From: Telluribacter roseus
GTDB lineage: Bacteria; Bacteroidota; Bacteroidia; Cytophagales; Spirosomataceae
NCBI RefSeq assembly: GCF_017355915.2
Contig: NZ_JAFEUV020000002.1
Location: 1-64,000, forward strand
Reading direction: 5' to 3'
Length of the DNA stretch: 64,000 nt
The notes beneath the pieces are model-generated. The model saw only the letters and a list, made by a program, of their open reading frames with translations. It was not told the DNA's origin and did no database searches. Both the position numbers and the translations under genes were made by a program. Below, one piece after another: positions 26,282 through 35,649 of this stretch (within the stretch, counting starts at the first letter, position 1; the number at the start of each line of letters is the position of its first letter).

Positions 26282-26323
26282 GATAATGTTTTTAAGGAGC
26301 GTGCATGACCTCCTTCCTTCCCG

Positions 26324-26331
26324 CAAAGGTA
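26324..26331 (-). promoter_or_regulatory. Candidate promoter -7 box of the EnvC-like gene (TACCTTTG)
   Basis: TACCTTTG on the minus strand, 43 bases upstream of the ATG at 26281, fits TAnnTTTG and supports the later start codon. No clear -33 element is seen. Confidence 0.45.
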
Positions 26332-26380
26332 AGCAGACTTAGGAGTTTAGCCCTAACCCATGCCTTATCAATCCCCGTAT

Positions 26381-27241
26381 TTACTGTTTTCTTTTATAGC
26401 TGGATGGTATATTAAACGGGAATCCGGGACTCGAGTCGGTCAGTTCTACCTTATTATGTTTGATACGAATGACCGTCTGGTAATATTGCTGGTCCTGCGG
26501 TGACTTGACGTCCAGGGTGATCAGGCTGGTGTACGGAAACAGGTAGTTGCTCAACTGCTGAAAGTCTTCGTAATCCAGCGTCAGGGAGTTACGGGAAGGC
26601 TGCTCAACGGCCTGGAGGCGTTTGAGCTTGCGGGTGTTCTCGCCGATGTAGTTGTCTATCATGATGCGGCCTTCCTTCTGGCGAAGCAGCAGGTAGTCTT
26701 TCTCCCGGCGTACCTTCTGGTCCGGCTCGCGCGGGAGGGGCAGGTTGCCTACAATGAGAGACTGAATAAGCGGGAAGCTCAGCTCGAAGTTAAACTGCCG
26801 GCTGATCTGCGGGTAGGTAAAGACAAAGTACTCTTTGTGGAATTTATCGATGAATACGATAGAGTCAGGCGTAATAATGCCACGGGCTACCTCAAACCCG
26901 GCTCCGGTTACTGACAGCCAGATCAGGCTGTCTTTCTTGACCCGGAGGTTGACGTTGGCGTTGTCAATATTCTGGGTGCGGCTTTTGAAAGAAAACTTGG
27001 AGCGGGCCAGCAGGTAGCTGAAGTTGATCTCTTCTACGTTGATATTGATCTTGCTGCCTTCCTCTTCCGGCTGTCTGGCCGCTACGGTGTCAGCACGGAT
27101 CGTGTCCGCAGTTACTACTTTGGCTGAGTCTTTTTTACTAAGTACTTCACTGGATTGGGTGCTTTGGGTACGGGGCTTATGACAGGCCGTAAATAACAGG
27201 CAGCCCACTATCCCAAACCACCAGATAATCTTACTGTTCAT
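26381..27241 (-). CDS. DUF4292 lipoprotein
   Basis: About 286 residues from the ATG at 27241. A lipobox (LLFTAC) marks a lipoprotein. The body resembles the beta-rich, LolA/LolB-like DUF4292 fold of Bacteroidota, predicted to face the periplasm. The start overlaps the last 11 bases of the TPR gene, so translation is probably coupled. The function is unknown; lipoprotein or lipid handling is an inference from the fold. Confidence 0.82.
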   Translation of the reverse strand: MNSKIIWWFGIVGCLLFTACHKPRTQSTQSSEVLSKKDSAKVVTADTIRADTVAARQPEEEGSKININVEEINFSYLLARSKFSFKSRTQNIDNANVNLRVKKDSLIWLSVTGAGFEVARGIITPDSIVFIDKFHKEYFVFTYPQISRQFNFELSFPLIQSLIVGNLPLPREPDQKVRREKDYLLLRQKEGRIMIDNYIGENTRKLKRLQAVEQPSRNSLTLDYEDFQQLSNYLFPYTSLITLDVKSPQDQQYYQTVIRIKHNKVELTDSSPGFPFNIPSSYKRKQ

Positions 27242-28979
27242 GCAGTGTTCCGGTTGTGATTTTCTTATCGATCTGATCACTTACTTCGCCCTTGGATTTG
27301 GCTTTTTTCCACTGTTCCACTGCTTTGTCCCGCTCACCCAGCTGGAAAAGTACATCACCATAATGTTCCAGGATGGTACCACTCACGTTCTCGCTGCTCT
27401 GAACGGCTTTTTCCAGATACTGCTTGGCCTTCTTATACTCTTTACGGGTATACAGTACCCAGGCGTAGGTATCCAGGAAGGTAACGTTGTTCTGATGGCG
27501 CTGCACCAGCCGCTCGGACATCTGCAGAGCCAGGTCAAGCTTTTCTTTTCTCAGGGATAAGAAATAGCTGTAATTATTCAGGACATGATCGTTGTTGGGG
27601 TCCTCTTTCAGGGCCAGATCGTACGAAGAGTCAGATTTGGAATGGTCGCCCAGTCCATTGTAAGCATCACCCAGCTGCGCATTAATGATCGGGATCATCT
27701 GTGGGTTGTTATTAATCAGCTTACGGCTTTCTTCCAGAGCAGATACGGCTTTCTTGTAGTTACGCTTGACCAGGTGAGCCGACCCGTTGGAGTACCAGAA
27801 CATACCCTGGTTGGGGAACATCTCGAGGGCCTGCTCTGAGTGCACCAGCAGGCTATCCACCTGGTTGAGCTCACCGTCGAGCTGCAGCACAGCACCCCAC
27901 ACCTCAAACACGGAGCCATCGATCCGGGCCGCGCGGCTGTACATATCGCGGGCATCAGCCTTGCGGCCCTGCTGCACGAGCAAGTCAGCATACAGTACCA
28001 GGGCACGGGCCTCACCGGAGTGCGTTTCTACCAGCTGTTTGGCCAGCTGGAGGGCATCCTGGCGGTCTTTGTCGGTTTTGAGCATAGTCAGGTACCCCGA
28101 CAAGACTCTTACCTTGGGTTCTGCATCCAGATTGGGGTTTGAGAATACAATACGGAGCTCTCTGTTACACTTCTCTACATCTCCTTTCCGGCGGTAGATG
28201 TCGGCCAGCAGTACGTGGGCCTGGGCTTCGTCGGGGTTGAGGCGCAGGGCTTCTTCGAGTGGAGCTACCGCGTCATCGATGCGCTCATTGGCAATCAGCA
28301 GCTCCGCCAGCTCGATCCGGTACGATACTTCGTTGGCTTCGGCGTTGATGAGCTTACGCGCTTCTTCAATGGCCTTAGTGAGCTTGTTCTGGCGCAGGTA
28401 CAGCTGCTGCTTCTGGTGGATAATCTCTTCCGTTACTCCAAGCGTTTTTTCCAGCTGATCATACGTAGCGATAGCCTTATCAAACTGATCGCTGAATACA
28501 TATACCGCCGCCAGCTCTATACCATACTGGATATTGCCCGGGTCTTTCTTGAGAAGAATTTCATAGACAGCCGCCGCCTCGTGGTACTTGCGCTGCTTGC
28601 CGTAAATTTCGGCCAGTTGCTGTCCGTAGAACTTATTGGTGTTGTCGAGCTCGTAGGCCTTAAGGGAGTGCTGTACCGCATCATTGAGCCGGTCCAGCTT
28701 CATAAGGGCTGTGGCAGCCATATAGTAGCCAGCGGGGTCGCTGGGGCTTTGCTTGATAAGTTTCTCGAAGATAGGAAGAGCGCGGGCCGGTTCATCCATC
28801 ATCATGTACTTCATGCCGTCGGCCGTGAGGCTTTCCTCTTCCAGACGGAAGCCCGACACACCACCACTCTTTTCCTTATCGCCGCGCGCTTTGGTACGAC
28901 GCTGTGCGAAGGCTTCATCGGCGCCGGATGCTACCAGGAGGCCCATCAGCAGGGCTATTTTAAAATACTGTGTTCTCAT
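27231..28979 (-). CDS. Tetratricopeptide repeat protein, exported
   Basis: 582 residues. A signal peptide (LMGLLVASGADEAFAQ) is followed by about a dozen TPRs of 34 residues from about residue 50 to 570 (for example AGYYMAATALMKLDRLNDAV; IQYGIELAAVYVFSDQFDKA). It probably acts as a periplasmic or outer membrane scaffold. It heads a TPR - DUF4292 - EnvC-like gene series, which hints at a link to envelope assembly, but the family is too general for a firm role. Confidence 0.85.
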   Translation of the reverse strand: MRTQYFKIALLMGLLVASGADEAFAQRRTKARGDKEKSGGVSGFRLEEESLTADGMKYMMMDEPARALPIFEKLIKQSPSDPAGYYMAATALMKLDRLNDAVQHSLKAYELDNTNKFYGQQLAEIYGKQRKYHEAAAVYEILLKKDPGNIQYGIELAAVYVFSDQFDKAIATYDQLEKTLGVTEEIIHQKQQLYLRQNKLTKAIEEARKLINAEANEVSYRIELAELLIANERIDDAVAPLEEALRLNPDEAQAHVLLADIYRRKGDVEKCNRELRIVFSNPNLDAEPKVRVLSGYLTMLKTDKDRQDALQLAKQLVETHSGEARALVLYADLLVQQGRKADARDMYSRAARIDGSVFEVWGAVLQLDGELNQVDSLLVHSEQALEMFPNQGMFWYSNGSAHLVKRNYKKAVSALEESRKLINNNPQMIPIINAQLGDAYNGLGDHSKSDSSYDLALKEDPNNDHVLNNYSYFLSLRKEKLDLALQMSERLVQRHQNNVTFLDTYAWVLYTRKEYKKAKQYLEKAVQSSENVSGTILEHYGDVLFQLGERDKAVEQWKKAKSKGEVSDQIDKKITTGTLHEQ

Positions 28980-29029
28980 GTCTGCTAATTATCATACCCG
29001 GCTACCCATGCTGAGCCTTCTGTACCAAA

Positions 29030-29037
29030 CAAATATA
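29030..29037 (-). promoter_or_regulatory. Candidate promoter -7 box of the TPR gene (TATATTTG)
   Basis: TATATTTG on the minus strand fits TAnnTTTG, about 50 bases before the TPR start codon. No clear -33 TTG is seen at the usual spacing. Confidence 0.45.
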
Positions 29038-29223
29038 CTATATTAGGCGGCTTACGTAGAAGAACTACTCGTGGTATTGATTGATTTAACTACAAAAGTA
29101 TCTGAATATTGTTTAACGGCAGCTACGAAACCGTAGCCTCCTGGTTTTGAGTATCAGATACTACTAATAGTATGAACGCTGGAGGCCTTATTGTAGTGTA
29201 TCAGACTGCCCGATAGGAGGTGT

Positions 29224-29259
29224 CAAAAAAAGCCCGATAGCTCTTTGGGGCTGTCGGGC
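29224..29259 (-). terminator. Terminator of the AlbA/Schlafen-type gene
   Basis: GCCCGACAGCCCC pairs with GAGCTATCGGGC (one G-T pair) around a short loop and is followed by seven T on the minus strand, 18 bases after the stop codon. Confidence 0.85.
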
Positions 29260-29276
29260 AGGTTAACCTAAGTATA

Positions 29277-29918
29277 TTAAAGCATAGCCATTGTAAAGCG
29301 ATCTACCACTTCATCGGGGTGTACTTCCAGGACGTTGGCCAGTACAAGTAGCACCAGCGTACGGGAAGCCATATTGCGGGGTATACCGGCCGTAGAGGCA
29401 AAGGAGTCTACCGTTACGCTCTTCTGTTTATCAAGAAGCTGCATAAGCTTTTGCTCCTTTTCGCCGTATTGAAAGCGGACATCACGTTCCTGGCGGGCCC
29501 GACGCATGATTTCCCGCATTTCCTTGCTTGCCTGTACCGAGCGGTCGGCTACACGTACATAGGCGCGGCGATTTCCCTCTTCATCAATGACGTAGTGGGG
29601 CTTGTCGGGGCTATGGAGTATATGGAACACAAGTACTTCGCGTTCGTCAGGGAGCTGTACCCGCTCCATGCGGTACCTGATCTCCGGGGTACAGTACTTC
29701 TCAATCGCCCGCACCAGTATGTACTCGTCCTCATCGGCGTATTTTAACCCTTTGATAGTTTTATCATCCCCCACTCCAATGAGCAGTTTACCTCCTCCGG
29801 AGTTGGCAAAGGCTACGATTTCACGGACAATTCGCTCAGGATGGTTGGACTTAAGCTTGAATTCCAAACGGTCCCCCTCGCCTTGCCTGACTAACTCTTT
29901 TAGAGATCGTAAATCCAT
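29277..29918 (-). CDS. AlbA_2/Schlafen-type putative DNA-binding protein
   Basis: 213 residues. The N-terminal part (about 1-135) has the AlbA_2 signature: E-x-x-x-L-E-F-K-L-K, then IVAFANSGGGKLLIGVGDD and a Y-V-R-V-x-D-R segment. A helix-turn-helix-like C-terminus follows (VDSFASTAGIPRNMASRTLVLL). Members bind nucleic acid or ATP; regulatory and anti-phage roles are known for some relatives. It stands alone with its own terminator. The function is not defined. Confidence 0.8.
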   Translation of the reverse strand: MDLRSLKELVRQGEGDRLEFKLKSNHPERIVREIVAFANSGGGKLLIGVGDDKTIKGLKYADEDEYILVRAIEKYCTPEIRYRMERVQLPDEREVLVFHILHSPDKPHYVIDEEGNRRAYVRVADRSVQASKEMREIMRRARQERDVRFQYGEKEQKLMQLLDKQKSVTVDSFASTAGIPRNMASRTLVLLVLANVLEVHPDEVVDRFTMAML

Positions 29919-30110
29919 GACTGTTCGGAATTAAAATGAAGACTGAGCTTTTTAAAGATAGGCAATTCCTTATTTCCTAAAAAGCGCTTATTGAAATATA
30001 TTTTATTAACAATATTCGTATGAAAATCGTTTTTTCAATAGCTTTTTGTCCCTTCTGGAACCACTATTTTTTGATCCTAAACAGCTATCAACACCCTCTT
30101 ACCAATCACT

Positions 30111-30590
30111 ATGGAGCTACTACTGAATATACTGCTTATGCTGGGCACTTTCCTGCTGATGGAGGGCTTTGCGTGGTTTACGCATAAATATATCATGCAC
30201 GGATTTATGTGGAGCTGGCACCAGTCGCACCACGCTCCCCACAAGAGCTGGTGGGAGAAGAATGACCTGTTCAGTGTGATTTTCGGATGTATAGCTACGG
30301 CTATCATTATAATAGGAGCGGAGGTGCCTTCGCTGCGTCCTTTGCTGTGGATAGGATTTGGGATTACCTTGTACGGCCTGTCGTATTTTATTTTTCATGA
30401 TATACTGGTACACCGCCGGATCAGGACCAGGTACAAGCCCAGGAGCCGCTACATGAAACGAATCATAAAAGCACACTACATCCATCATAAGGTACACGTG
30501 CGTGAAGGTGCGGAGGCCTTTGGGTTTTTGTACGCGCCGCCCAAGTATGAGCACCAGAAGCTCCATAAACAGGCAACCGACCCGGAGTAG
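30111..30590 (+). CDS. Carotenoid (beta-carotene) hydroxylase of the fatty acid hydroxylase superfamily
   Basis: 159 residues with four membrane helices. The diiron histidine motifs are all present: H25-x4-H30, H37-x2-HH, H96-x4-H101 and H122-x2-HH. The size and the spacing match CrtZ, which hydroxylates beta-ionone rings to give zeaxanthin-type pigments. No other carotenoid gene is adjacent. A sterol-desaturase-like function is the main alternative, but the protein is too short for that. A bidirectional terminator follows. Confidence 0.85.
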   Translation: MELLLNILLMLGTFLLMEGFAWFTHKYIMHGFMWSWHQSHHAPHKSWWEKNDLFSVIFGCIATAIIIIGAEVPSLRPLLWIGFGITLYGLSYFIFHDILVHRRIRTRYKPRSRYMKRIIKAHYIHHKVHVREGAEAFGFLYAPPKYEHQKLHKQATDPE

Positions 30591-30612
30591 ACGACACTAC
30601 TTATCCGGATAC

Positions 30613-30648
30613 AAAAAGAGCGGCACCGTACAGGTGCCGCTCTTTTTT
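30613..30648. terminator. Bidirectional terminator between crtZ-like and DUF2795 genes
   Basis: AAAAAGAGCGGCACC, five bases, GGTGCCGCTCTTTTTT. It serves both convergent genes; its right edge touches the DUF2795 stop codon. Confidence 0.9.
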
Positions 30649-30868
30649 AGTATTCGTCTTCGTTAAAGAAGAAATCTTCCTTGGTTGGATAGTCAGGCCA
30701 GATTTCCTCGATGCTTTCATAAGGCTGCCCATCGTCTTCCAGTTCCTGTAGGTTTTCTACTACCTCCAATGGTGCTCCGGTGCGAATGGCGAAGTCAATT
30801 AGCTCATCTTTGGTAGCTGGCCATGGTGCATCCTCAAGATACGATGCTAGTTCAAGTGTCCAGTACAT
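30647..30868 (-). CDS. DUF2795 domain protein
   Basis: 73 residues, acidic. The core LASYLEDAPWPATKDELIDFAIRTGAP is the DUF2795 pattern, followed by a Leu-Glu-rich helix and an acidic tail (FFFNEDEY). Such proteins are small and common in Bacteroidota; the function is unknown. Confidence 0.8.
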   Translation of the reverse strand: MYWTLELASYLEDAPWPATKDELIDFAIRTGAPLEVVENLQELEDDGQPYESIEEIWPDYPTKEDFFFNEDEY

Positions 30869-30971
30869 AGTAAAGTCTTTTCGATTAAATGATACGAAAA
30901 ATTTTTGGAGTGCAAAAGTAAAAAAAAATGCTACTCTCGGTAATCTTAAACAAGAATTTATTAAAAAAATT

Positions 30972-31030
30972 TTTGCTTGTGAAAAAAAATTTTCTATACC
31001 TGTGTAATATATTGAAAGCTAATATATTAC
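30972..31030 (+). promoter_or_regulatory. Promoter with overlapping palindrome upstream of cutC
   Basis: TTTG (30972-30975), 19 bases, then TATACCTG (30995-31002), a near match to TAnnTTTG. Directly after it lies a perfect inverted repeat: GTAATATATT (31004-31013), seven bases, AATATATTAC (31021-31030). The palindrome covers the expected start site, the classic place for a repressor. The leader to the cutC ATG would be about 185 bases. Confidence 0.45.
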
Positions 31031-31195
31031 GCAAGAGGAAGAAAGTATATGTATACTAGATTTTGATGGCGTTTGTATAGGATCTATCCTGTTTAGGACG
31101 GCATCCTTTGGGTATTTACCTACTAGAAGAGTATCCTGACGAAATTGTTTGCTAATTTTCCAATTTTATTGAATAAACCTTTTACTGACCAGAAA

Positions 31196-31939
31196 ATGAC
31201 TATTGAAGTATGTGCCTATTCGCTGGAGTCCTGCCTTAATGCCCAACTGGCGGGAGCCGGACGCGTAGAACTCTGTGGAGGACTGGGTGAAGGAGGAACC
31301 ACGCCCAGTGCCGGTCTGATAGCCCTGGTGCGGGAGCACCTGCAGATCCCGGTGTACGTAATGATTCGCCCGCGCGGGGGAGACTTTGTATACGACGAGC
31401 AGGAGCTGGAAGTGATGCGGCGGGACATAGATATAGCCCGTAGGCTGGGAGCAGACGGAGTGGTGCTGGGCGTGCTGAAGCCGGATGGGCGGGTGGATGT
31501 AGCGACTACCCGGGAGCTGGTAGAACTGGCTGCCCCGATGGGAGTGACTTTCCACCGGGCTTTTGATCTGACTCCTGATCCGTCGGAAGCCCTGGAAATG
31601 GTCATTGAAGCCGGAGCAGAGCGTATCCTTACCTCGGGCCAGAAGCCGGCAGCCCCTCAGGGACGGAAGCTCCTGGAAAGCCTGGCCGAACAGGCCGATG
31701 GCCGGATCGAGATTATGGCCGGTGGGGGAGTAAATGCAGAGAATGCCCCTGTACTGGTAGCAGCCGGAGTACATGCCCTGCACCTGACTGGTAAGGCATT
31801 CCGCCCGGGACGCCAAACCTATTTTCCGGATGACATATCCATGGCCGGTGAGGTACCCGATGAGCGGAGTGTAATGTACAGTGACTCCCTGCGTATCAAA
31901 GCCATTGTGGAAGCCGCCCGGCGGATAGAATTGGAGTAG
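31196..31939 (+). CDS. cutC: CutC family protein
   Basis: 247 residues, a single TIM barrel. The start is ATG 31196; the reading frame is open upstream but begins with a TTG. Blocks typical of CutC are EVCAYSLESCLNAQLAGAGRVELCGGLGEGGTTPS, MIRPRGGDFVY, LGADGVVLGVL, FHRAFD and ERILTSGQ. Originally linked to copper tolerance in E. coli, its biochemical role is unsettled. 36 bp separate it from the acylase gene, so the two may be cotranscribed. Confidence 0.92.
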   Translation: MTIEVCAYSLESCLNAQLAGAGRVELCGGLGEGGTTPSAGLIALVREHLQIPVYVMIRPRGGDFVYDEQELEVMRRDIDIARRLGADGVVLGVLKPDGRVDVATTRELVELAAPMGVTFHRAFDLTPDPSEALEMVIEAGAERILTSGQKPAAPQGRKLLESLAEQADGRIEIMAGGGVNAENAPVLVAAGVHALHLTGKAFRPGRQTYFPDDISMAGEVPDERSVMYSDSLRIKAIVEAARRIELE

Positions 31940-31975
31940 AAATAGCTTTTAGTTCTTTTATCTTTAACCCTCTAT

Positions 31976-34420
31976 ATGAAAATAGTAAAAGCCTTCCTGA
32001 GTCTAATCATTGCGGCCGGCTTAGTATATGCGCTAAGTCGCCCGTGGGGACCGGTACCTGCTTTAGGGCCATTTATTAGTCCGTATACTGGTTTCTGGCA
32101 AAATGGCGAAGTCCTGCACTCAGATGACACAACCCTGGTGGAGCTCAGCCTGGATAGCCTGCGGGAAGAAGTAGCGATCCGCTACGACGACATCGGAGTT
32201 CCCCACATCTTTGCCAAAAACAACTACGACCTGTACTACGCTCAGGGGTACGTAACAGCCCGTGATCGCCTGTGGCAGATGGACCTGCAAACTCGTGCTG
32301 CCGCGGGGCGCTTGTCGGAGGTACTGGGTCCGGCTACGCTGGAGATGGACCGCCGCAACCGACGCCTGGGTCTGGGCTACGGAGCAGAAGCTAACCTAAA
32401 GGTCATCATGAGCCATCCGCAATCGCGGGAGGCTATGGTGGCTTATGCCGCGGGTGTCAATGAGTACATCCGTCAACTGGCGCCAAAGGATTACCCCGTG
32501 GAGTTTAAGCTACTGGGGTATGCACCTGAGCCCTGGGGACCCATCAAGAGTATGCTGATGCTGGAGCAAATGACCCAGACCCTCGCGGGCGGAGCCGATG
32601 ACCTCCGTATGACCAACATCCTGAAGCGCTACGGCCAGGCAGTAGTTGATGATTTGTTTCCTAACTACCCTGTATTTCAGGAGAGCCCTATTATACCCGA
32701 AGGTACTCCCTGGGACTTCAAACCCCTTCCTTTGCCAGCTGCACCCAAGCCGGATGCCCCCATTGATTCGTCCATTATTGTAGACAAGTCCCTTGTATCG
32801 GAGCCTCCGGTAGAGGGGCTGGGCAGTAACAACTGGGCCATCGGAGCCGAGAAATCGGTTACGGGCTATCCCATCCTGGCCAATGACCCGCACCTGGAGC
32901 TGACACTGCCTTCGATCTGGTACCAGGTACAGCTATCCGGGCCGGATGTGAACGTATATGGCGTATCACTACCGGGCATACCTAGTGTAATCATCGGCTT
33001 CAATAAGAATGTGGCCTGGGGAGTTACCAACGTAGATGCTGACGTGATGGACCTTTATGAGGTAAAGTTCAGGGATACGACCCGCGCCGCCTACTGGCAC
33101 GACAACCAGTGGAAGGAGACCCGTAAGCGGGAGGAGGTAATACGGGTAAAAGGACAGGCCGATGTGCGTGAAGAGGTAGTGTACACCCACCATGGACCGG
33201 TTGCCTTTTATAAAGGAGAATACCACAAAGGACCTACCATGGCCGTGAAGTGGATCGGCCACGAGCCCGGTAACAGCTTCCTGACTTTTCACTCCCTCAA
33301 CCGGGCGTCCAATTATGATGACTACCGGCAGGCGCTCACCCACTACGTAGGCCCGGCTCAAAATTTCGTTTTTGCGGATAACAGCAAAAACATCGCGATC
33401 ACAGTCAACGGTAAGTTTCCTTTAAAGTGGAAGCAACAGGGCAAGTTCCTACTGGACGGCAGCAACCCCGCCCATGACTGGAAAGGCTGGATACCGATGG
33501 AGCAGAATCCGCACGTCAAGAACCCACCCAGAGGATTTGTCAGTTCGGCCAATCAGTCATCCGTGGATCCTACCTATCCGTACTACATCAACTGGCGCCA
33601 GGCCCCTTCGGAACGTGGGGTCCGGATCAATGAGCGCCTGCAGACTATGACTCAGGCCACGGGAGATAGCCTGCGGTTGCTGCAGAATGACAACTTCAAC
33701 GTACTGGCGCGTAATATACTGCCCACGCTCCTGACCTATGTAAAAGCGGTGTCCCTGAATTCGGCGCAAAAGGCGGCCGTAAAATTACTGGAGCAGTGGG
33801 ACTATCAGAACGAGCCTACGTCCGTGGCGGCTTCTATTTTTGAAGAGTGGCACCCTACACTAGCTGATGCCATCTGGAAAGACGAATTTACGTCCGACAC
33901 GCTGTTTATGCGCTATCCTACCCGCGACCGCACCCTGTACATGCTCCTGAATCAGCCGGACGCACCGTGGTTTGACAACGTCAAGACACCTGCCCGCGAG
34001 ACTATCCGTGATGTAGTAGCGGGTAGCTTCAAAGCAGCTATGGATACGCTCACCATTCACCACGGTCCCATGGGAACCAAATGGCAGTGGGCGCTGGTGA
34101 AGGATACTGAGATTCGTCACCTGACCCGTATGCTGAAGCCCTTCAATACCCTGCCGATTCGCAACGGGGGCGGGGGCAGCATCGTCAATGCGACCAGCAA
34201 GCACCACGGTCCCTCGTGGCGGATGGTCGTAGAGCTGGGGCCTGAGCCCAAGGCCTACGGTATCTATCCGGGTGGTCAGTCGGGTAACCCTGGTAGCCCT
34301 TACTACCTCAACCTGCTCGATACGTGGGAAAAAGGTGAGCTCAAAGAACTGGTGTACCTGCAGTCGCCGGATCAGAGCCACCCGCGTCTTACATCTAAGG
34401 TAGTAATGAAGAAAAACTAA
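31976..34420 (+). CDS. Penicillin acylase family protein (Ntn hydrolase, S45)
   Basis: 814 residues. An N-terminal hydrophobic signal is followed by the alpha-chain region and then the Ntn nucleophile Ser284 in GLG-SNNWAIG, where autocleavage makes the beta chain. NDPHLELTLPSIWYQVQL and the GGGGSIVNATSKHHGPSWRMVVELG block near the C-terminus are family hallmarks. It hydrolyses amide bonds, for example of acyl-homoserine lactones, beta-lactams or N-acyl amino acids, in the periplasm. The natural substrate is unknown. Confidence 0.93.
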   Translation: MKIVKAFLSLIIAAGLVYALSRPWGPVPALGPFISPYTGFWQNGEVLHSDDTTLVELSLDSLREEVAIRYDDIGVPHIFAKNNYDLYYAQGYVTARDRLWQMDLQTRAAAGRLSEVLGPATLEMDRRNRRLGLGYGAEANLKVIMSHPQSREAMVAYAAGVNEYIRQLAPKDYPVEFKLLGYAPEPWGPIKSMLMLEQMTQTLAGGADDLRMTNILKRYGQAVVDDLFPNYPVFQESPIIPEGTPWDFKPLPLPAAPKPDAPIDSSIIVDKSLVSEPPVEGLGSNNWAIGAEKSVTGYPILANDPHLELTLPSIWYQVQLSGPDVNVYGVSLPGIPSVIIGFNKNVAWGVTNVDADVMDLYEVKFRDTTRAAYWHDNQWKETRKREEVIRVKGQADVREEVVYTHHGPVAFYKGEYHKGPTMAVKWIGHEPGNSFLTFHSLNRASNYDDYRQALTHYVGPAQNFVFADNSKNIAITVNGKFPLKWKQQGKFLLDGSNPAHDWKGWIPMEQNPHVKNPPRGFVSSANQSSVDPTYPYYINWRQAPSERGVRINERLQTMTQATGDSLRLLQNDNFNVLARNILPTLLTYVKAVSLNSAQKAAVKLLEQWDYQNEPTSVAASIFEEWHPTLADAIWKDEFTSDTLFMRYPTRDRTLYMLLNQPDAPWFDNVKTPARETIRDVVAGSFKAAMDTLTIHHGPMGTKWQWALVKDTEIRHLTRMLKPFNTLPIRNGGGGSIVNATSKHHGPSWRMVVELGPEPKAYGIYPGGQSGNPGSPYYLNLLDTWEKGELKELVYLQSPDQSHPRLTSKVVMKKN

Positions 34421-34432
34421 AACAGCAGACTC

Positions 34433-34792
34433 ATGGAATTTCTAATCATACTTGTCGTAGCGGCTATAGCGCAGTTTTTCCTGCCCTGGTGGACCATCGC
34501 CCTGGTACCTTTTATCGTATGTATGTGGCTGTCGAGGAGCGGGTGGAAGGCCTTCTTCCTGAGCTTTGCGGCCCTGTGTATCGTGTGGGCGGCCTTTGCC
34601 TGGTACCTGCATGATCAGACGAACGGAGCTATGTCGGACCGCATCTCCCAGATCTTCTTCCTGCCCAATGGCCTGGCTATGGTTGGAGTAGCCGGACTGG
34701 TAGGAGGACTAGTGGCAGGCTTTGCCGGAGTGGCGGGCTATCATCTTCGCGCTATGTTTGTCAGAAAAGATGAGCTGGTGTACCGCCGGTAG
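34433..34792 (+). CDS. Small integral membrane protein, unknown
   Basis: 119 residues with about four membrane helices (1-20, 22-40, 42-60 and a Gly-rich one at about 80-108) and a short basic C-terminal tail. I recognise no family. It lies 12 bases after the acylase and so is probably translated from the same mRNA. Confidence 0.7.
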   Translation: MEFLIILVVAAIAQFFLPWWTIALVPFIVCMWLSRSGWKAFFLSFAALCIVWAAFAWYLHDQTNGAMSDRISQIFFLPNGLAMVGVAGLVGGLVAGFAGVAGYHLRAMFVRKDELVYRR

Positions 34793-34863
34793 CTTCAGTA
34801 TAGGCTGTAAGTAGCACAAAACCAAATTAATGCCGCATGTATAGCCGGTGCTACACAAATCAT

Positions 34864-34871
34864 TATATTTG
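34864..34871 (+). promoter_or_regulatory. Promoter -7 box of the OmpH-like gene (TATATTTG)
   Basis: TATATTTG matches TAnnTTTG. Transcription from here would start after the longest possible start codon (34848), so the true start of the next gene must be later, at GTG 34920. Confidence 0.55.
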
Positions 34872-34919
34872 CGGCTCTTAAAAAAAAGCAACCTTTTACC
34901 CCAAAACAATTTAAGTATC

Positions 34920-35549
34920 GTGAACAATAACACTTCTCTCATCTGGAACATTGTGCTGACTGTGGCGTTGGCAGTGTTGTATTTTTTGCATTTTTCCGGA
35001 AGTAAGTCAGGATCAGCGTCTTCTAGTGACTCATCCGCAGTGGGCGGACGTCGTATCGTATACGTGCAGGTAGATTCGCTTCTGACTAACTACGATTTCT
35101 TTAAGGAGACAAAAAAAGAACTGGAAAATAAGCGTTTCCAACTGGAAAACGATCTGACTACCAGAGGACGCTCACTTGAGAATGAAATTGCTTTCTTCCA
35201 GCAGAGAGCTCAGACCATGACGCTGGACCAGGCTCGTGCTACCGAGCAACAGCTGATGAAGAAGCAGCAGGATCTGGTTCAGTACCGTGATCGTTCAGCT
35301 CAGCAACTGGCTCAGCAGGAGGCCGACAAAAACGAAATGCTCTACAAGCAGATCCAGGAGTACATCAAAAAGTACAACGACGAAAACCAGTATGAGTTTG
35401 TACTGGGCTACTCACAGGGCGGTGGCATCCTTTATGCCGACACCACACTGGACGTGACTCAAAAGATGATCGCAGGCTTGAATAAAGAGTATAAGGATAA
35501 AGCCAGCAAGGGTGGAGCAGCCAAGGCAGACTCAACTAGCAAGAAATAA
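34920..35549 (+). CDS. OmpH/Skp-like periplasmic chaperone
   Basis: About 209 residues from GTG 34920. One N-terminal membrane anchor or signal (IWNIVLTVALAVLYFLHF) is followed by the Skp core: YVQVDSLLTNYDFFKETKKE, a long coiled-coil hairpin (about 60-150) and the GGGILYADTTLDVT segment. Skp-like proteins hold unfolded outer membrane proteins in the periplasm. Here the N-terminal segment lacks a clear cleavage site, so the protein may stay membrane-anchored. It converges with sdhB. Confidence 0.85.
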   Translation: MNNNTSLIWNIVLTVALAVLYFLHFSGSKSGSASSSDSSAVGGRRIVYVQVDSLLTNYDFFKETKKELENKRFQLENDLTTRGRSLENEIAFFQQRAQTMTLDQARATEQQLMKKQQDLVQYRDRSAQQLAQQEADKNEMLYKQIQEYIKKYNDENQYEFVLGYSQGGGILYADTTLDVTQKMIAGLNKEYKDKASKGGAAKADSTSKK

Positions 35550-35592
35550 ATAGTATTGTACTGAAGAATAATTCGTCAGTACTATCAAAAGA

Positions 35593-35631
35593 AGAGGGCG
35601 GCTGAATAAATCAGCCGCCCTCTCTTTATTT
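35593..35631. terminator. Bidirectional terminator between ompH-like and sdhB
   Basis: AGAGGGCGGCTGA, ATAAA, TCAGCCGCCCTCT, a perfect 13-bp stem followed by CTTTATTT on the plus strand; on the minus strand the tail is TCTTTTGA. Confidence 0.85.
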
Positions 35632-35649
35632 AAGCTTTATCTACTACTA

